DNA of 64,000 bases, from the NCBI RefSeq assembly GCF_000443995.1, contig NZ_AUMC01000008.1, positions 62,001 to 126,000 on the forward strand, written 5' to 3'. This document shows, piece by piece, positions 17,192 to 26,880 of this stretch (positions are counted from its first letter, which is position 1; each line of letters starts with the position of its first letter). Made by a program: the position numbers and the translations under genes. Below the pieces are notes generated by a model. It saw nothing but the letters and a program-made list of their open reading frames with translations. It searched no databases and was not told the origin of the DNA. Source of the stretch: Bacteriovorax sp. BAL6_X. GTDB taxonomy: Bacteria > Bdellovibrionota > Bacteriovoracia > Bacteriovoracales > Bacteriovoracaceae.

Positions 17192-18181
17192 ATGATTGGA
17201 TTTCCATCTATTCTAGAAGGAATAGAAGATTTAAACCGCGAGCAAGTTGAGCAACTCCTCCACCGCGCCCAGGAACTTAAATTAGGTTCCCCGGCCAGAC
17301 TTCCCCTTAAAAGAAAAATTTCAGTCGCAACATCTTTTCTTGAGAATTCTACTAGAACAAAATTATCATTTGAAATGGCCATCAAAAAGCTTGAAGGAAT
17401 TCATATCAATTTTGACGCTGAGAAATCATCACTAAAAAAAGGTGAATCTCTGGAGCAGACACTACTAACTCTCTTCTATCAAGGAATTGATATTTGTATT
17501 GTACGTACGACAGAAACAAGACTACTTGAACAGTTTAAGGATTACCCACCGATTAAAATCATTAATGGTGGAGATGGAACAAACCAACACCCGACACAGG
17601 CACTCTTAGACCTATTTACTCTCAAAGAATACTTCAAAGGTGAGCTGGCCGCAAAGAAGATCTGTATTATTGGTGACTGCACACACTCAAGAGTAACTCA
17701 CTCCCTGATGGATTTGTTACCATTATTTGGAATGCAGATAACACTTTGCGGGCCTAAAGAATTTATGCCATCACACTTACCTTCAAATGACCTTATCAAA
17801 GTAAGTGATGATCTCGAAGAAACCTTAAAAAACTCAGATGCAATTTATCTGCTTAGAATTCAAAATGAACGACATGAAGAAAGTTTTGATATGTCGACAT
17901 ATAACCAGCGATGGGGAATAAATGTAGAACGTCTCCTTAGCATAGGAAAGGTTGTACCTATCTTCCATCCAGGACCTGCTAATATTGGGATTGAAGTAGA
18001 TAGCGAGATTGTTAATTCAGATCTATGGATGGCCCATAAACAAGTAGAAAATTCCATTTATATTCGCATGGCAATAATCGAGGCCATGATAACTAATGGC
18101 GACACTAAAATCGGTGCTCGCTATAATAAAATCTCTGCACTAAAAGGACTGACGGAAAATGACGAAAGCAAATTTAGATAG
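17192..18181 (+). CDS. pyrB: Aspartate carbamoyltransferase PyrB
   Basis: The 329-residue enzyme condenses carbamoyl phosphate and aspartate to carbamoyl-aspartate, the committed step of pyrimidine synthesis. Motifs: SFLENSTRTKLSFE with the carbamoyl-phosphate loop STRT (53-56), HPTQALLDLF, and FHPGPANIG near the C-terminus. Length matches the class without a PyrI subunit. I choose the ATG at 17192, giving MIGFPSILEG, since the longer ORF extends into a good promoter; the ribosome site (GGAA) is modest. Its last 23 nt overlap the start of carAB, so product and supplier enzyme are co-translated. No pyrI is seen. Confidence 0.92.
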   Translation: MIGFPSILEGIEDLNREQVEQLLHRAQELKLGSPARLPLKRKISVATSFLENSTRTKLSFEMAIKKLEGIHINFDAEKSSLKKGESLEQTLLTLFYQGIDICIVRTTETRLLEQFKDYPPIKIINGGDGTNQHPTQALLDLFTLKEYFKGELAAKKICIIGDCTHSRVTHSLMDLLPLFGMQITLCGPKEFMPSHLPSNDLIKVSDDLEETLKNSDAIYLLRIQNERHEESFDMSTYNQRWGINVERLLSIGKVVPIFHPGPANIGIEVDSEIVNSDLWMAHKQVENSIYIRMAIIEAMITNGDTKIGARYNKISALKGLTENDESKFR

Positions 18182-21100
18182 GTATTCATTCCTATCTCAA
18201 TCTCAAGAATTACTCTTTCAAAAATCTCTTAAAACGACTCCTATTTTCCTTCATTTTCCAGATCAAACAATTTTTAAAGCCTATATAAACCTCGACAAAA
18301 ATGATCCACGACTACAAAGTGGTATTTTTGGAGAAGCGGCCTTTACGACAGGAATGACAGGCTATCAAGAAACGGCCACAGACCCTTCATTTCTTGGCCA
18401 ACACATTATCTACACAACGGCCCATGTTGGAAATTATGAGTTTAACGAAGTTGTATCTCAAGGCCTAAACTCAAACAGGCCTTACGCCGCAAGCCTAATC
18501 GCAAGAAATTTCTCTTATAATAAATTTCTAGAAAATTGTGATTTACCTCTTATAAGTGATGTGGATACAAGGGCGCTTACGAAATACTTATCTTGTCAAT
18601 CTAACGATCACCGCTGCCTCATTACCACATCTAAACGGCCACCTAACTTTTCTAATTATGAACTTGAATGTAACGATCTTTCAAAAGTTTCATTAAAAGA
18701 AAAGAAGATAGTCACAAGTGGAGAAAATCCAATAGTCGTCATCGACTATGGAATAAAAAAGGCCATTGTTAATTATTTAAAGGAATTAGGACACCCTCTT
18801 GTGGTTGTCCCACATCATACGCCAGCACATGAAGTTCAGGACTATAGACCAAGGATGGTCTTTTTATCTAATGGGCCAGGTGATCCAAAGCTCCACAAGC
18901 AAGAAATCGAAACAGTAAAGGAGTTACTAAGAACTAATATTCCAATTCGTGGAATTTGTCTTGGACACCAATTAATTGGCCTGGCCTGCGAAATGGAAAC
19001 AATCAAACTTCCCTTTGGACAACGAGGTGCCAACCATCCTGTATATTCTCACTATAACCAAGACCTACTTATCACAAGTCAAAACCATGGCTACGCTATA
19101 GATAAGGAATCATTCAATAGAAAGAGATTAGAAAACCAATTTGGATTAAAACTATTCTGTGAATATACTTCGCTATTTGATCGTTCTCTAGAAGGACTAA
19201 GAAGTTATGACTCACGTGTTAGAAGCGTACAATTTCACCCAGAATCAAACCCTGGGCCTAAAGATGCTGCTGTCTTCTTTAGCGAAATCAAAGACTTTCT
19301 AGAAAATGGTGCAAAAATAATTTCTGCTGAAGAAATAAAAGAGCTTCCTAAGTACCATGAAGGAAAATTAAACTCTCCGTATAAGAAGATTCTTCTAATA
19401 GGCTCAGGCCCGATTAAAATTGGCCAAGCATCTGAATTCGACTACAGTGGAACTCAGGCCCTAAAGTCCCTTAGAGAATTAGGTTTTGAGGTTGTTCTTT
19501 TAAACTCAAACCCTGCAACTATCATGACAGATAAGAATATGAGTCACCGTACTTATATTGAACCAATCACAAAAGAGACGATCAAAAAGATCATAGCAAA
19601 AGAAAATGTTGACGCTGTTCTTTCTACGATGGGAGGACAAACTGCACTTAATATGTGCATTGACTTAGAAAAGGAAAATTTTCTAAAAGACAATGGTGTT
19701 GCTCTTTTAGGTGCAAATATTGACACAATCGAGAAAACAGAAGATCGTGAACTCTTTGCAAAAGAACTCGATAAGCTCGGCTATAAATCAGGAAAGAGAT
19801 TTAGTGCTAAAAGCTTTGATCACGCACTAGAATTAGCTGATGACCAAGTTAAATTCCCTCTTATTATCAGACGAGATTTTGCACTTGGAGGAAAAGGCGC
19901 CGCCCTTGTTCACAACACTGAAGAGCTTGCCCAAACCTTATCTTCTAGTGATATTAAGTTTCCAATTACAATGGAGAAGTCCCTGCTAGGTTGGAAAGAG
20001 CTAGAACTCGAAGTTATGGTTGATAAAAACCACTGTGGAGTTGTTATCTGTTCAATCGAGAATGTCGACCCATGTGGGATCCACACAGGAGACTCTATTA
20101 CAGTTGCACCAGCACAAACAATCTCAGACCATTGCTACCAACAACTAAGAACAATGTCCCTTAATATTGCCAAGCATATGAATGTTGTGGCCGGAGGGGC
20201 CAACGTTCAATTTGCCGTTAACCCAAAAGATGAAAATGATATTGTTGTCATTGAGATGAACCCTCGTGTGTCTCGCTCTTCGGCCCTTGCCTCGAAGGCC
20301 ACAGGCTACCCTATTGCTAAAATCTCAGCAGGACTTGCTGTAGGCTTAACTCTTTTTGAGATCCTAAATGATATCACACGTATCTCGCCGGTGGCATTTG
20401 AGCCGACACTCGATTATGTGGCAATTAAGATTCCAATCTTTCCATTTAATAAATTTCCTTCAAGCTCTCAAATCTTAGGCCCACAAATGCGCTCTGTCGG
20501 TGAAGTTCTGGCCCTTGGAGGAAGCTTTAACGAATCATTCATGAAAGCACTAAGAGCAACTGAGCAAGGGCTTGAGATTCCAAGCCTAGAACAACTCAAG
20601 ACTACTCCTTATCCAATGACAGAAGATTATCTTCTTGAAAGACTAAAGAACCAAAGAGAGTTATCTCTTCTAACTGTTTTAGAAGCATTAAGATTTGGTA
20701 TTACACCAGAAAAAATTCACGAAGTAAGTGCCATTACGCCTTGGTTCATCGACCAAATGGTTTGTTTTCTCGACAAGGAATTAAAACTAAAACAAGATAC
20801 CCAAATCTTGGAAAACAACGACGAACTCTATGAATTAAAAAAGCAAGGCTTCTCAGACAAGTACCTTGCTCTTCTATCAGGTCAAAGCCAAGAACAAATT
20901 TTAGATAAGAGAGTCTCTGCCGGTATTAGGCCAGTTTTTAAAGCAGTAGACACATGCTCTGGTGAGTTTAATGCCCTAACACCATACTTCTACTCAACTT
21001 ATACACAATTTAATGATGTCCAAAGAATCGAAGAAGAAAGTTGTGCAATCTTTGGCTCAGGCCCTAACCGCATTGGTCAAGGGATAGAGTTTGATTACTC

Positions 21101-22607
21101 TTGTGTAAAAAGTGCAATGGAATTAAAAGAGCAAGGGATTAAATCGATACTTCTTAACTCTAACCCAGAAACAGTTTCAACAGATTATGACAGCTCCGAC
21201 AGACTGTACTTAACACCACTTTTCTCAGAAGACCTTTACGAGATTCTAGCTTTTGAGAATCCAAATCACGTCATCACATCTTTTAGTGGCCAAACCGGAA
21301 TTAATATCCGCGCCCACTTAGAGGCCACTTTTAGAACAAAGCACCAAGAGTTTAACTTCTTAGGGCCAAGCCTTGAACTATTAGACACTGTTGAAGATCG
21401 TAAAAGATTTGATCTTTTAACCAAAGAAATTGATCTTGCCCACACAACTTCAAAAGAAATAAGAGGCTACAAGAATCTAGTCAATACTATTACTGAGATT
21501 GGTTATCCTGTTATTATAAGGCCTAGTTATGTTATCGGTGGCGAGAGTATGTTTATCTTTGAAGGGCCTACAGATATTGAAAACCTTCCCGAAGAAACTT
21601 TAAAATCTCTTCATGAAAACACAATCGCATTTCAAGTCGAAAACTATATCTCAAATGCACTTGAATATGACGTTGATCTTATTCGTGACAAAGAAGGAAA
21701 TACAGTCTTTACAATTTGTGAGCATATTGAATATGCAGGTGTTCACTCAGGTGACTCAGGTATGATTTCACCACCAGTAAAGGCCCGTCCGCAGATCATT
21801 GATAAAATGAGAAAACTTGCAACAGATATGGCCAATACAATGGAAATCACTGGCCCTATTAACTTTCAATTTGCTCTTAAAAATGATGAAATCTACTGTA
21901 TCGAAGCAAATCCTAGAGGTTCAAGAACAATACCATTCCTATCAAAGGCCTATGATGTCAATCTTGCAGCAATTGCAACGAAGGCCTTACTTGGTAAAGA
22001 GATAGAAAATCACCACAATTTTAAATGTGGATATAAAATCATTAAACAATCAACATTTCCATTTGATCGTTTTGTTCAAGACTCAATTATTCTTGGCCCA
22101 AAAATGAGATCAACTGGAGAAACACTTGGTATTGATAAGAATCAGGACCTTGCTATGATTAAATCATATCTTGGAAACTACCCAGATCTTCTTACAAAGA
22201 AGTCTGTTCTAATTTCATTAGCAAGAAAAGATGATGAGCAACTCATTCAAAATATTAAAGAGCTAGACTCTTTAGGCTTTAAATTCTATGCCACTAAAGG
22301 TACCTACAACTTCTTAAATAAGGAATGTGCAGTTAAGGCCATTCTCGTAGACAAATTGGCAGATAATGCATCTAATATTGGAATGCTTGAGGCCATAAAA
22401 AATGACGACCTGGCCATAGTACTAAATACACCACTAAACCAAGGACGATCTCAATCAGATGGTGAATTTATCAGAAATACGGCAATTCAATATGCGGTGC
22501 CTTGTTTTACAAGAATTGAAAATATCAATGCTGTCTGTAAGGCGATCATTGCGGCCAACTCAACGGATTCAACACCAGTAAGCCTACAGGAGATGACAAA
22601 TGGATAA
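18159..22607 (+). CDS. carAB: Fused carbamoyl-phosphate synthase (CarA-CarB in one polypeptide)
   Basis: A single 1,482-residue chain. Residues about 28-385 are CarA: the small-subunit N-domain (FGEAAFTTGMTGYQET) and a class I glutamine amidotransferase with triad Cys267 (GICLGHQ), His360 and Glu362 (FHPES). After a short linker (about 386-407) CarB begins: LLIGSGPIKIGQASEFDYSG, two ATP-grasp halves, and a second FGSGPNRIGQGIEFDYS, ending in an MGS-like allosteric domain (about 1340-1475). The whole makes carbamoyl phosphate from glutamine, bicarbonate and two ATP. Bacteria nearly always encode CarA and CarB separately; fusion is the eukaryotic CPS/CAD arrangement. No internal stop or ribosome site suggesting two products is apparent. 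The ATG lies in the pyrB tail and the stop overlaps pyrF by 8 nt. Confidence 0.95.
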   Translation: MTKANLDRYSFLSQSQELLFQKSLKTTPIFLHFPDQTIFKAYINLDKNDPRLQSGIFGEAAFTTGMTGYQETATDPSFLGQHIIYTTAHVGNYEFNEVVSQGLNSNRPYAASLIARNFSYNKFLENCDLPLISDVDTRALTKYLSCQSNDHRCLITTSKRPPNFSNYELECNDLSKVSLKEKKIVTSGENPIVVIDYGIKKAIVNYLKELGHPLVVVPHHTPAHEVQDYRPRMVFLSNGPGDPKLHKQEIETVKELLRTNIPIRGICLGHQLIGLACEMETIKLPFGQRGANHPVYSHYNQDLLITSQNHGYAIDKESFNRKRLENQFGLKLFCEYTSLFDRSLEGLRSYDSRVRSVQFHPESNPGPKDAAVFFSEIKDFLENGAKIISAEEIKELPKYHEGKLNSPYKKILLIGSGPIKIGQASEFDYSGTQALKSLRELGFEVVLLNSNPATIMTDKNMSHRTYIEPITKETIKKIIAKENVDAVLSTMGGQTALNMCIDLEKENFLKDNGVALLGANIDTIEKTEDRELFAKELDKLGYKSGKRFSAKSFDHALELADDQVKFPLIIRRDFALGGKGAALVHNTEELAQTLSSSDIKFPITMEKSLLGWKELELEVMVDKNHCGVVICSIENVDPCGIHTGDSITVAPAQTISDHCYQQLRTMSLNIAKHMNVVAGGANVQFAVNPKDENDIVVIEMNPRVSRSSALASKATGYPIAKISAGLAVGLTLFEILNDITRISPVAFEPTLDYVAIKIPIFPFNKFPSSSQILGPQMRSVGEVLALGGSFNESFMKALRATEQGLEIPSLEQLKTTPYPMTEDYLLERLKNQRELSLLTVLEALRFGITPEKIHEVSAITPWFIDQMVCFLDKELKLKQDTQILENNDELYELKKQGFSDKYLALLSGQSQEQILDKRVSAGIRPVFKAVDTCSGEFNALTPYFYSTYTQFNDVQRIEEESCAIFGSGPNRIGQGIEFDYSCVKSAMELKEQGIKSILLNSNPETVSTDYDSSDRLYLTPLFSEDLYEILAFENPNHVITSFSGQTGINIRAHLEATFRTKHQEFNFLGPSLELLDTVEDRKRFDLLTKEIDLAHTTSKEIRGYKNLVNTITEIGYPVIIRPSYVIGGESMFIFEGPTDIENLPEETLKSLHENTIAFQVENYISNALEYDVDLIRDKEGNTVFTICEHIEYAGVHSGDSGMISPPVKARPQIIDKMRKLATDMANTMEITGPINFQFALKNDEIYCIEANPRGSRTIPFLSKAYDVNLAAIATKALLGKEIENHHNFKCGYKIIKQSTFPFDRFVQDSIILGPKMRSTGETLGIDKNQDLAMIKSYLGNYPDLLTKKSVLISLARKDDEQLIQNIKELDSLGFKFYATKGTYNFLNKECAVKAILVDKLADNASNIGMLEAIKNDDLAIVLNTPLNQGRSQSDGEFIRNTAIQYAVPCFTRIENINAVCKAIIAANSTDSTPVSLQEMTNG

Positions 22608-23274
22608 AACATTTGTAGCCCTTGACGGTATGAATAGACAGGAGGTTTTTGACCTTTTGTCGGCCTACCCACAAATTAAGAATGTAAAAGTCGGACTAGA
22701 ATTATTTCTTCGATACGGTAGAGAGTTTGTCAAAGAGTTATCGCAAAAGTATCAAGTCCAAATTTTTCTAGATCTAAAATTACACGATATTCCAACAACC
22801 GTCGCTAAGGCATGCAAAACACTAGATGGCCTAAACATACGATTTCTTACAGTACATGCAACAGGTGGAGCTAAGATGCTCGAACTTGCTAAAGAGAGTA
22901 TTTCAAAGACTGTTGCTAATTGTGAAATTTTAGCAGTGACAATTCTAACATCCCACAATAACAGTGACATAAAAGGTATTTGGGGACGTACTCACAAAGA
23001 AGCTCTAATAAATTTACTAAATGAAGTTGCAGCATCTGGTGTAAGGGGTATCGTGTGCTCAGGGGCGGACCTAGATATTGTTAAGAGTTTTGAAGAAAAA
23101 GCTTCTCTAAGTTTTACAAAAGTATGCCCTGGCATCAGGCCAGGTAGCGATCATGATGACCAAGTGAGAGTTATGACACCTCAGGCGGCGATGGATGCTG
23201 GTGCAGACTTCCTTGTCGTAGGAAGGCCAATCACTAGGAATCCAGAGGTTTTACGACAAAACCTCTTTCCTTAA
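22600..23274 (+). CDS. pyrF: Orotidine 5'-phosphate decarboxylase PyrF
   Basis: A 224-residue TIM-barrel enzyme making UMP from OMP. FLDLKLHDIPTTV carries the catalytic DxKxxD motif, and the phosphate-binding loop is formed by PGIRPG and VVGRPIT near the C-terminus. Length is typical of the bacterial group I enzymes. The start overlaps the carAB stop by 8 nt, completing an operon pyrB-carAB-pyrF. No terminator is visible between it and the convergent gsk gene, 12 nt away. Confidence 0.95.
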   Translation: MDKTFVALDGMNRQEVFDLLSAYPQIKNVKVGLELFLRYGREFVKELSQKYQVQIFLDLKLHDIPTTVAKACKTLDGLNIRFLTVHATGGAKMLELAKESISKTVANCEILAVTILTSHNNSDIKGIWGRTHKEALINLLNEVAASGVRGIVCSGADLDIVKSFEEKASLSFTKVCPGIRPGSDHDDQVRVMTPQAAMDAGADFLVVGRPITRNPEVLRQNLFP

Positions 23275-23286
23275 AACGAAAAATAG

Positions 23287-24585
23287 TTACATTTCCCAAT
23301 AGCTTTCTTCTAGACTTTGCTCTTTAACCGGTAGGTTACGAGAGAGTCTAGGAGACTTCTGTTTTAGAACTTCATAACTTGTGCGATTTGCGTATTTACA
23401 TAGCTGGTGAATCGAGGAGTACGTTAAATACTTACCATCATGCTTGATTGAATGAGGTAGTAGTTTTTGGTGATAAACATTTGCCGCTATATCATGCAAG
23501 ATTGCAGACAGCGCTGCATCTCCAGCACCATTTGTATTCTCAATGTTTTCAGGCCCTCCCATAAATGGATTAATATGAGAATAAATCTTAATGGGTCCAC
23601 TACAATCAGCTCTTAGCTGAGAGCGAGAATATTCATATTTATTATAATTTTCAATCGACTTAGAATGTAGCTTATCTTTTGTTTCACGGGCCTTAGTTTC
23701 ACATGCCCAAGAAGCAATATAGAGACCTCTTTCCCCATCTGTAATAAGTGCTAAATCGGTATAGTCTAAAATCTTCTCTCCAATAAGTAATGGGTCATCG
23801 ATACCAAGTAATGCCTGGGCCTCATCACGATTCATTGCTAAGACATTTACATTTTCTCTAATGAAGTTTCTGAAGAACTCTGTATCACTTTCTATAAGAG
23901 AGCTTGTCCCAAGAGCAAAAACAACTGGTATATCATTTTCTTTAGCAATTCTTACTGCCTTCAGTGTTGCTTTATAAAGTGGAGCATTACGATCCCTTAA
24001 AAGAAAGGCCGTCACTAATAAGGCGCTTGAGTTACTAATGAGATCATCAGGAATAAACTCTTCAGTAAGTTGATTCATAATCCCCTTTCCAATAGCAAAG
24101 GTTCTCTCTTTATCTGGCGTAATCAAACACATTGCTCTGGCCATCTTGCCTGCACATGGTTGAAGGTAGCTAAAATCTACTTTAGAAGAAGTGCTACAGA
24201 TATATTTAAAGGCATAGTCTCCAACCTTTATCGTTTCACAAATCGTTCCAAGAGCAAAAGACTGGTCATCTGACAATACCGAGTAGTTATGTAGAGTATT
24301 TCCGACCGCTCCACCAGCATATTGGCCTAGAATACGGCCCTCTTCATATGAGCGTTGATAAAGATCTTCTACATCCTTATCAGATAACACATAAGACTCA
24401 CCGGCCTTAAGTTTAAACTCTTCTAATAGTTCAAATGAAGCATCAACTTCGATATCAACAAGAAGCTGATCGATGCCAACAATATAAACATTCTCTTTGC
24501 GGTTAAAATCTGTCTCAAAAGAAAGTCGACCCTTGGCACTTACTGGAAAGTAATGTTTTGATCTTCTCTTACCTGGAAATCTCAT
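23287..24585 (-). CDS. gsk: Inosine-guanosine kinase
   Basis: The 432-residue protein resembles E. coli Gsk (434 residues) along its whole length: MRFPGKRRSKHYFPV at the start, VGIDQLLVDIE, GGAVGNTLHNYSVL, the PfkB anion-hole motif NTNGAGDAALSA, and a C-terminus SPRLSRNLPVKEQSLEESYW. It phosphorylates guanosine and inosine to GMP and IMP for purine salvage. A nucleoside-scavenging enzyme suits an organism that may feed on the contents of other cells, although that link is inference. An AGGAT ribosome site precedes the ATG. It is divergent from the barrel protein gene at 24639. Confidence 0.95.
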   Translation of the reverse strand: MRFPGKRRSKHYFPVSAKGRLSFETDFNRKENVYIVGIDQLLVDIEVDASFELLEEFKLKAGESYVLSDKDVEDLYQRSYEEGRILGQYAGGAVGNTLHNYSVLSDDQSFALGTICETIKVGDYAFKYICSTSSKVDFSYLQPCAGKMARAMCLITPDKERTFAIGKGIMNQLTEEFIPDDLISNSSALLVTAFLLRDRNAPLYKATLKAVRIAKENDIPVVFALGTSSLIESDTEFFRNFIRENVNVLAMNRDEAQALLGIDDPLLIGEKILDYTDLALITDGERGLYIASWACETKARETKDKLHSKSIENYNKYEYSRSQLRADCSGPIKIYSHINPFMGGPENIENTNGAGDAALSAILHDIAANVYHQKLLPHSIKHDGKYLTYSSIHQLCKYANRTSYEVLKQKSPRLSRNLPVKEQSLEESYWEM

Positions 24586-24604
24586 AAATAATCCTAAACT
24601 AATG

Positions 24605-24632
24605 TAGTCAAAAATTCTATTTTGATTATAAT
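24605..24632 (+). promoter_or_regulatory. Predicted promoter giving a leaderless transcript
   Basis: A perfect TATAAT (24627-24632) lies six bases before the ATG at 24639, with TAGTCA (24605-24610, 4/6 to TTGACA) 16 bp further up. The expected start coincides with the A of the ATG, and no ribosome site exists between them. Confidence 0.55.
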
Positions 24633-24638
24633 AGATAT

Positions 24639-25484
24639 ATGAAAAAACTTTTAGTGTTAATTTTTTCTCTTACTCAATTAAGTACTCTCGCCTATCGTTA
24701 TGCCGTGACAAAGTCACGACAAACAATTGTCTACGCTGACGTTAATCTTTCGGCCCCAATTGGCTACATTCGTAGTGGGAGAAAAATCAAAGTTGGAGAC
24801 AATGACCTAAAACAAGGAACGATTGTACCACTAGTAGTATCAGGAAAGATTGCATATGTTAGAACTAATGATATAAGTTACTCGATTTCTGGAACAAAAC
24901 TTGAGCATGTTCCTGAAGTCACAGATCACGATGTAAAAACAATATTCACAAATGATGCCCAAAGACTAAAAGAAAATAGTTTTATCTCTCTGGATTACTC
25001 AAGATTTGAGGCCGGCACGCAATGGGACGACTTTCAGGCACAATATGCCAATGAAACTTCTCCTGCCTTTAATCGTTTTAATCTAGCGATCGAATATCGT
25101 GACCCTAAACATCGTCATGGCTTCAAGCTAACTCTTGGTTACATAAATGCTTCAGCTACATACAGTAGTATCAATAGTGTTCTTGGAGAGCTCCAATATC
25201 AATTTCGTTTCATTAATCGTAACAGCTTTGTTACCGAAGGATTTGCAGGTCTTATTCTAACAGGTGATTTTGAACAAGAAAATTTTGGCGAAAAGGCAAC
25301 GGGAATGGCCTATGGATATAATATTGGTGGCCGTATTCGTTTTGCACCTTATTCAAAGATTGGCTTTTATGGCCAAGCAGGACTTACCGGTCTTTATACA
25401 AGCTCAATGGATAAATTGGTTACAGAAACAGTTTCTTCAATTGGTGGTGTAACAATTGGAGCAGGAATAAGCTTTCGCCTCTAG
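24639..25484 (+). CDS. Exported protein with SH3-like N-terminus and outer-membrane barrel-like C-terminus
   Basis: A 281-residue protein with signal peptide about 1-18 (ending TLAYR). Residues about 20-75 resemble a bacterial SH3-type domain (IVYADVNLSAPIGYIRSG, then the basic stretch GRKIKVGD). From about 100 the sequence alternates hydrophobic and polar residues with many aromatic residues and ends in SFRL, as outer-membrane beta-barrels of the OmpA/OmpW size class do. The combination suggests a small porin or surface protein, but I do not recognise the family. The transcript is probably leaderless. Confidence 0.6.
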   Translation: MKKLLVLIFSLTQLSTLAYRYAVTKSRQTIVYADVNLSAPIGYIRSGRKIKVGDNDLKQGTIVPLVVSGKIAYVRTNDISYSISGTKLEHVPEVTDHDVKTIFTNDAQRLKENSFISLDYSRFEAGTQWDDFQAQYANETSPAFNRFNLAIEYRDPKHRHGFKLTLGYINASATYSSINSVLGELQYQFRFINRNSFVTEGFAGLILTGDFEQENFGEKATGMAYGYNIGGRIRFAPYSKIGFYGQAGLTGLYTSSMDKLVTETVSSIGGVTIGAGISFRL

Positions 25485-25493
25485 CTCAATGAA

Positions 25494-25955
25494 CTAGAAG
25501 CATTTAATAGAGTTATTTGCACCATCTTCGTTTTTATAGCTGACAAAAATCTGGTCAAGGTTTTCATCGTATTCTACTTTTACGAAATAATTATCAAATA
25601 CTCCTGAAAACATGAATCGACTTTTCATCGATACGAATACAGATAAGTAAATTGTATTTTCATCGGGACTCTCTAGCTCAGCTTGACTAAGAGAATAGAT
25701 ATTAAATTTCAAATCATCGGCCTCAATTGATAAAGAAGCTTTTTGTCCATCTAAACAAACTTTCTTATAGTCTCTTTTGATGGTATCCATAACGATCTCT
25801 TCAATCTGCTCAGCTCCCCAGCCAGTTTTTGCACCCCAGCCAGTCTTAAAATCAATATCAATCTGATTATCCATATATGAGAATGTCTTCTCAGTAGAAA
25901 TTAGTGCAAAAGCATTAAATGAGATAATAATAGATAGTAAAATTGATTTTAGCAT
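25494..25955 (-). CDS. Small exported protein with duplicated KTGWGA motif
   Basis: The 153-residue product has a signal peptide (about 1-17, ending FNAFA) behind a strong GAGGGAAAG ribosome site. It is not a recognised family. Residues about 38-49 are an exact KTGWGA duplication, coded by an 18-bp tandem repeat that differs at a few synonymous positions. The C-terminal part is beta-rich with two cysteines (VCLDGQ and the penultimate Cys). It is convergent with the barrel protein gene, 9 nt apart. Confidence 0.55.
   Translation of the reverse strand: MLKSILLSIIISFNAFALISTEKTFSYMDNQIDIDFKTGWGAKTGWGAEQIEEIVMDTIKRDYKKVCLDGQKASLSIEADDLKFNIYSLSQAELESPDENTIYLSVFVSMKSRFMFSGVFDNYFVKVEYDENLDQIFVSYKNEDGANNSIKCF
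25812..25847 (-). repeat. Two tandem 18-bp in-frame units (KTGWGA)2
   Basis: Two adjacent 18-nt units encode the same hexapeptide. The copies differ only at synonymous third positions (AAG/AAA, GGT/GGA and GCA/GCT), so the duplication is old or was kept at the protein level. Confidence 0.8.
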
Positions 25956-26073
25956 TTCTTTCCCTCATGTATGATGGGTTATTTATCCTATACCAAGGCA
26001 TTTTCATCAAGTAAGTATGTAATATATTTAGGTAGTTGCTAAATAATTTAATCAATCTGTCGATATGTAAACT

Positions 26074-26880
26074 ATGGAAATTAGGGGTATAGACCTATTT
26101 AGCTATATTGATTATCGTCAGTACTTGGAAGATATCTATCTAGGACGTAAATCTGTCGATAAGAAATATACATTTGGCCGTTGGGCCAAAGAGCTTGGGA
26201 TATCAAGTGTCTCAGGGCTGACCATGATTATCAAAGGACAAAGACATCCTGGGCCTCAAATCACGGCCATGTTAATTAAGAACCTCGAGTTAAGCAAGAA
26301 AGAAGCAGAGTTCTTCCAGACCTTAATTGATGCCAAGAAAAACTCTAAGGGCGATGATGAAACTTTTAAGGCAATTGTTGAAAAGCGTACTTCAGATGTA
26401 ACAAGGGCCGATCGCCAAGTTGAATTTAAATGGGAAATGGCACTATTAAGAGAAATGTTAAAATGGAGCGACTTCAAGACTGCTAAAGACATTAACACAA
26501 AGAAAATGATCTACAAGGGGCAAGAAGACTACTCGCACATTTTAAAGCAAATGAAGAGTGCAAAGATCATTAATGTTGAAAATTCGAGACTATACTTAAA
26601 TAAAGAGTACGTTCCACAATACAAACTTGATATGTCACAATTTCTACCTCTTCATAAAGAGATTTGTGATCTATCTGCAGATAGCTATTACCTTCCCAAA
26701 GAGCAAAGAGTCTTAGAACATTTTCTTATAAATGTAAAAAAATCCGATCTTCCTGAAGCAAAGAAAAAGATTATGAAATTCATTGATGAGTTCACAGAGG
26801 AATTTGACTGTGAAAGCGGAAATAGTGAAGAGCATCAGATATTTACCTTGTCGACACTCTTCTTTCCATTTACTTCTTAG
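26074..26880 (+). CDS. TIGR02147-family regulator
   Basis: A 268-residue cytoplasmic protein of the TIGR02147 (DUF4423-containing) family, expanded in Bdellovibrionota and Fibrobacterota. The N-terminus IDLFSYIDYRQYLEDIY and a helix-turn-helix segment (FGRWAKELGISSVSGLTMII) match that family. The C-terminal domain of about 180 residues includes the typical FFQTLIDAKK and acidic end. These proteins are thought to be transcription factors; targets are usually unknown. The last 11 nt overlap the convergent subtilisin gene. The divergent-or-convergent context here does not identify a target. Confidence 0.85.
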   Translation: MEIRGIDLFSYIDYRQYLEDIYLGRKSVDKKYTFGRWAKELGISSVSGLTMIIKGQRHPGPQITAMLIKNLELSKKEAEFFQTLIDAKKNSKGDDETFKAIVEKRTSDVTRADRQVEFKWEMALLREMLKWSDFKTAKDINTKKMIYKGQEDYSHILKQMKSAKIINVENSRLYLNKEYVPQYKLDMSQFLPLHKEICDLSADSYYLPKEQRVLEHFLINVKKSDLPEAKKKIMKFIDEFTEEFDCESGNSEEHQIFTLSTLFFPFTS

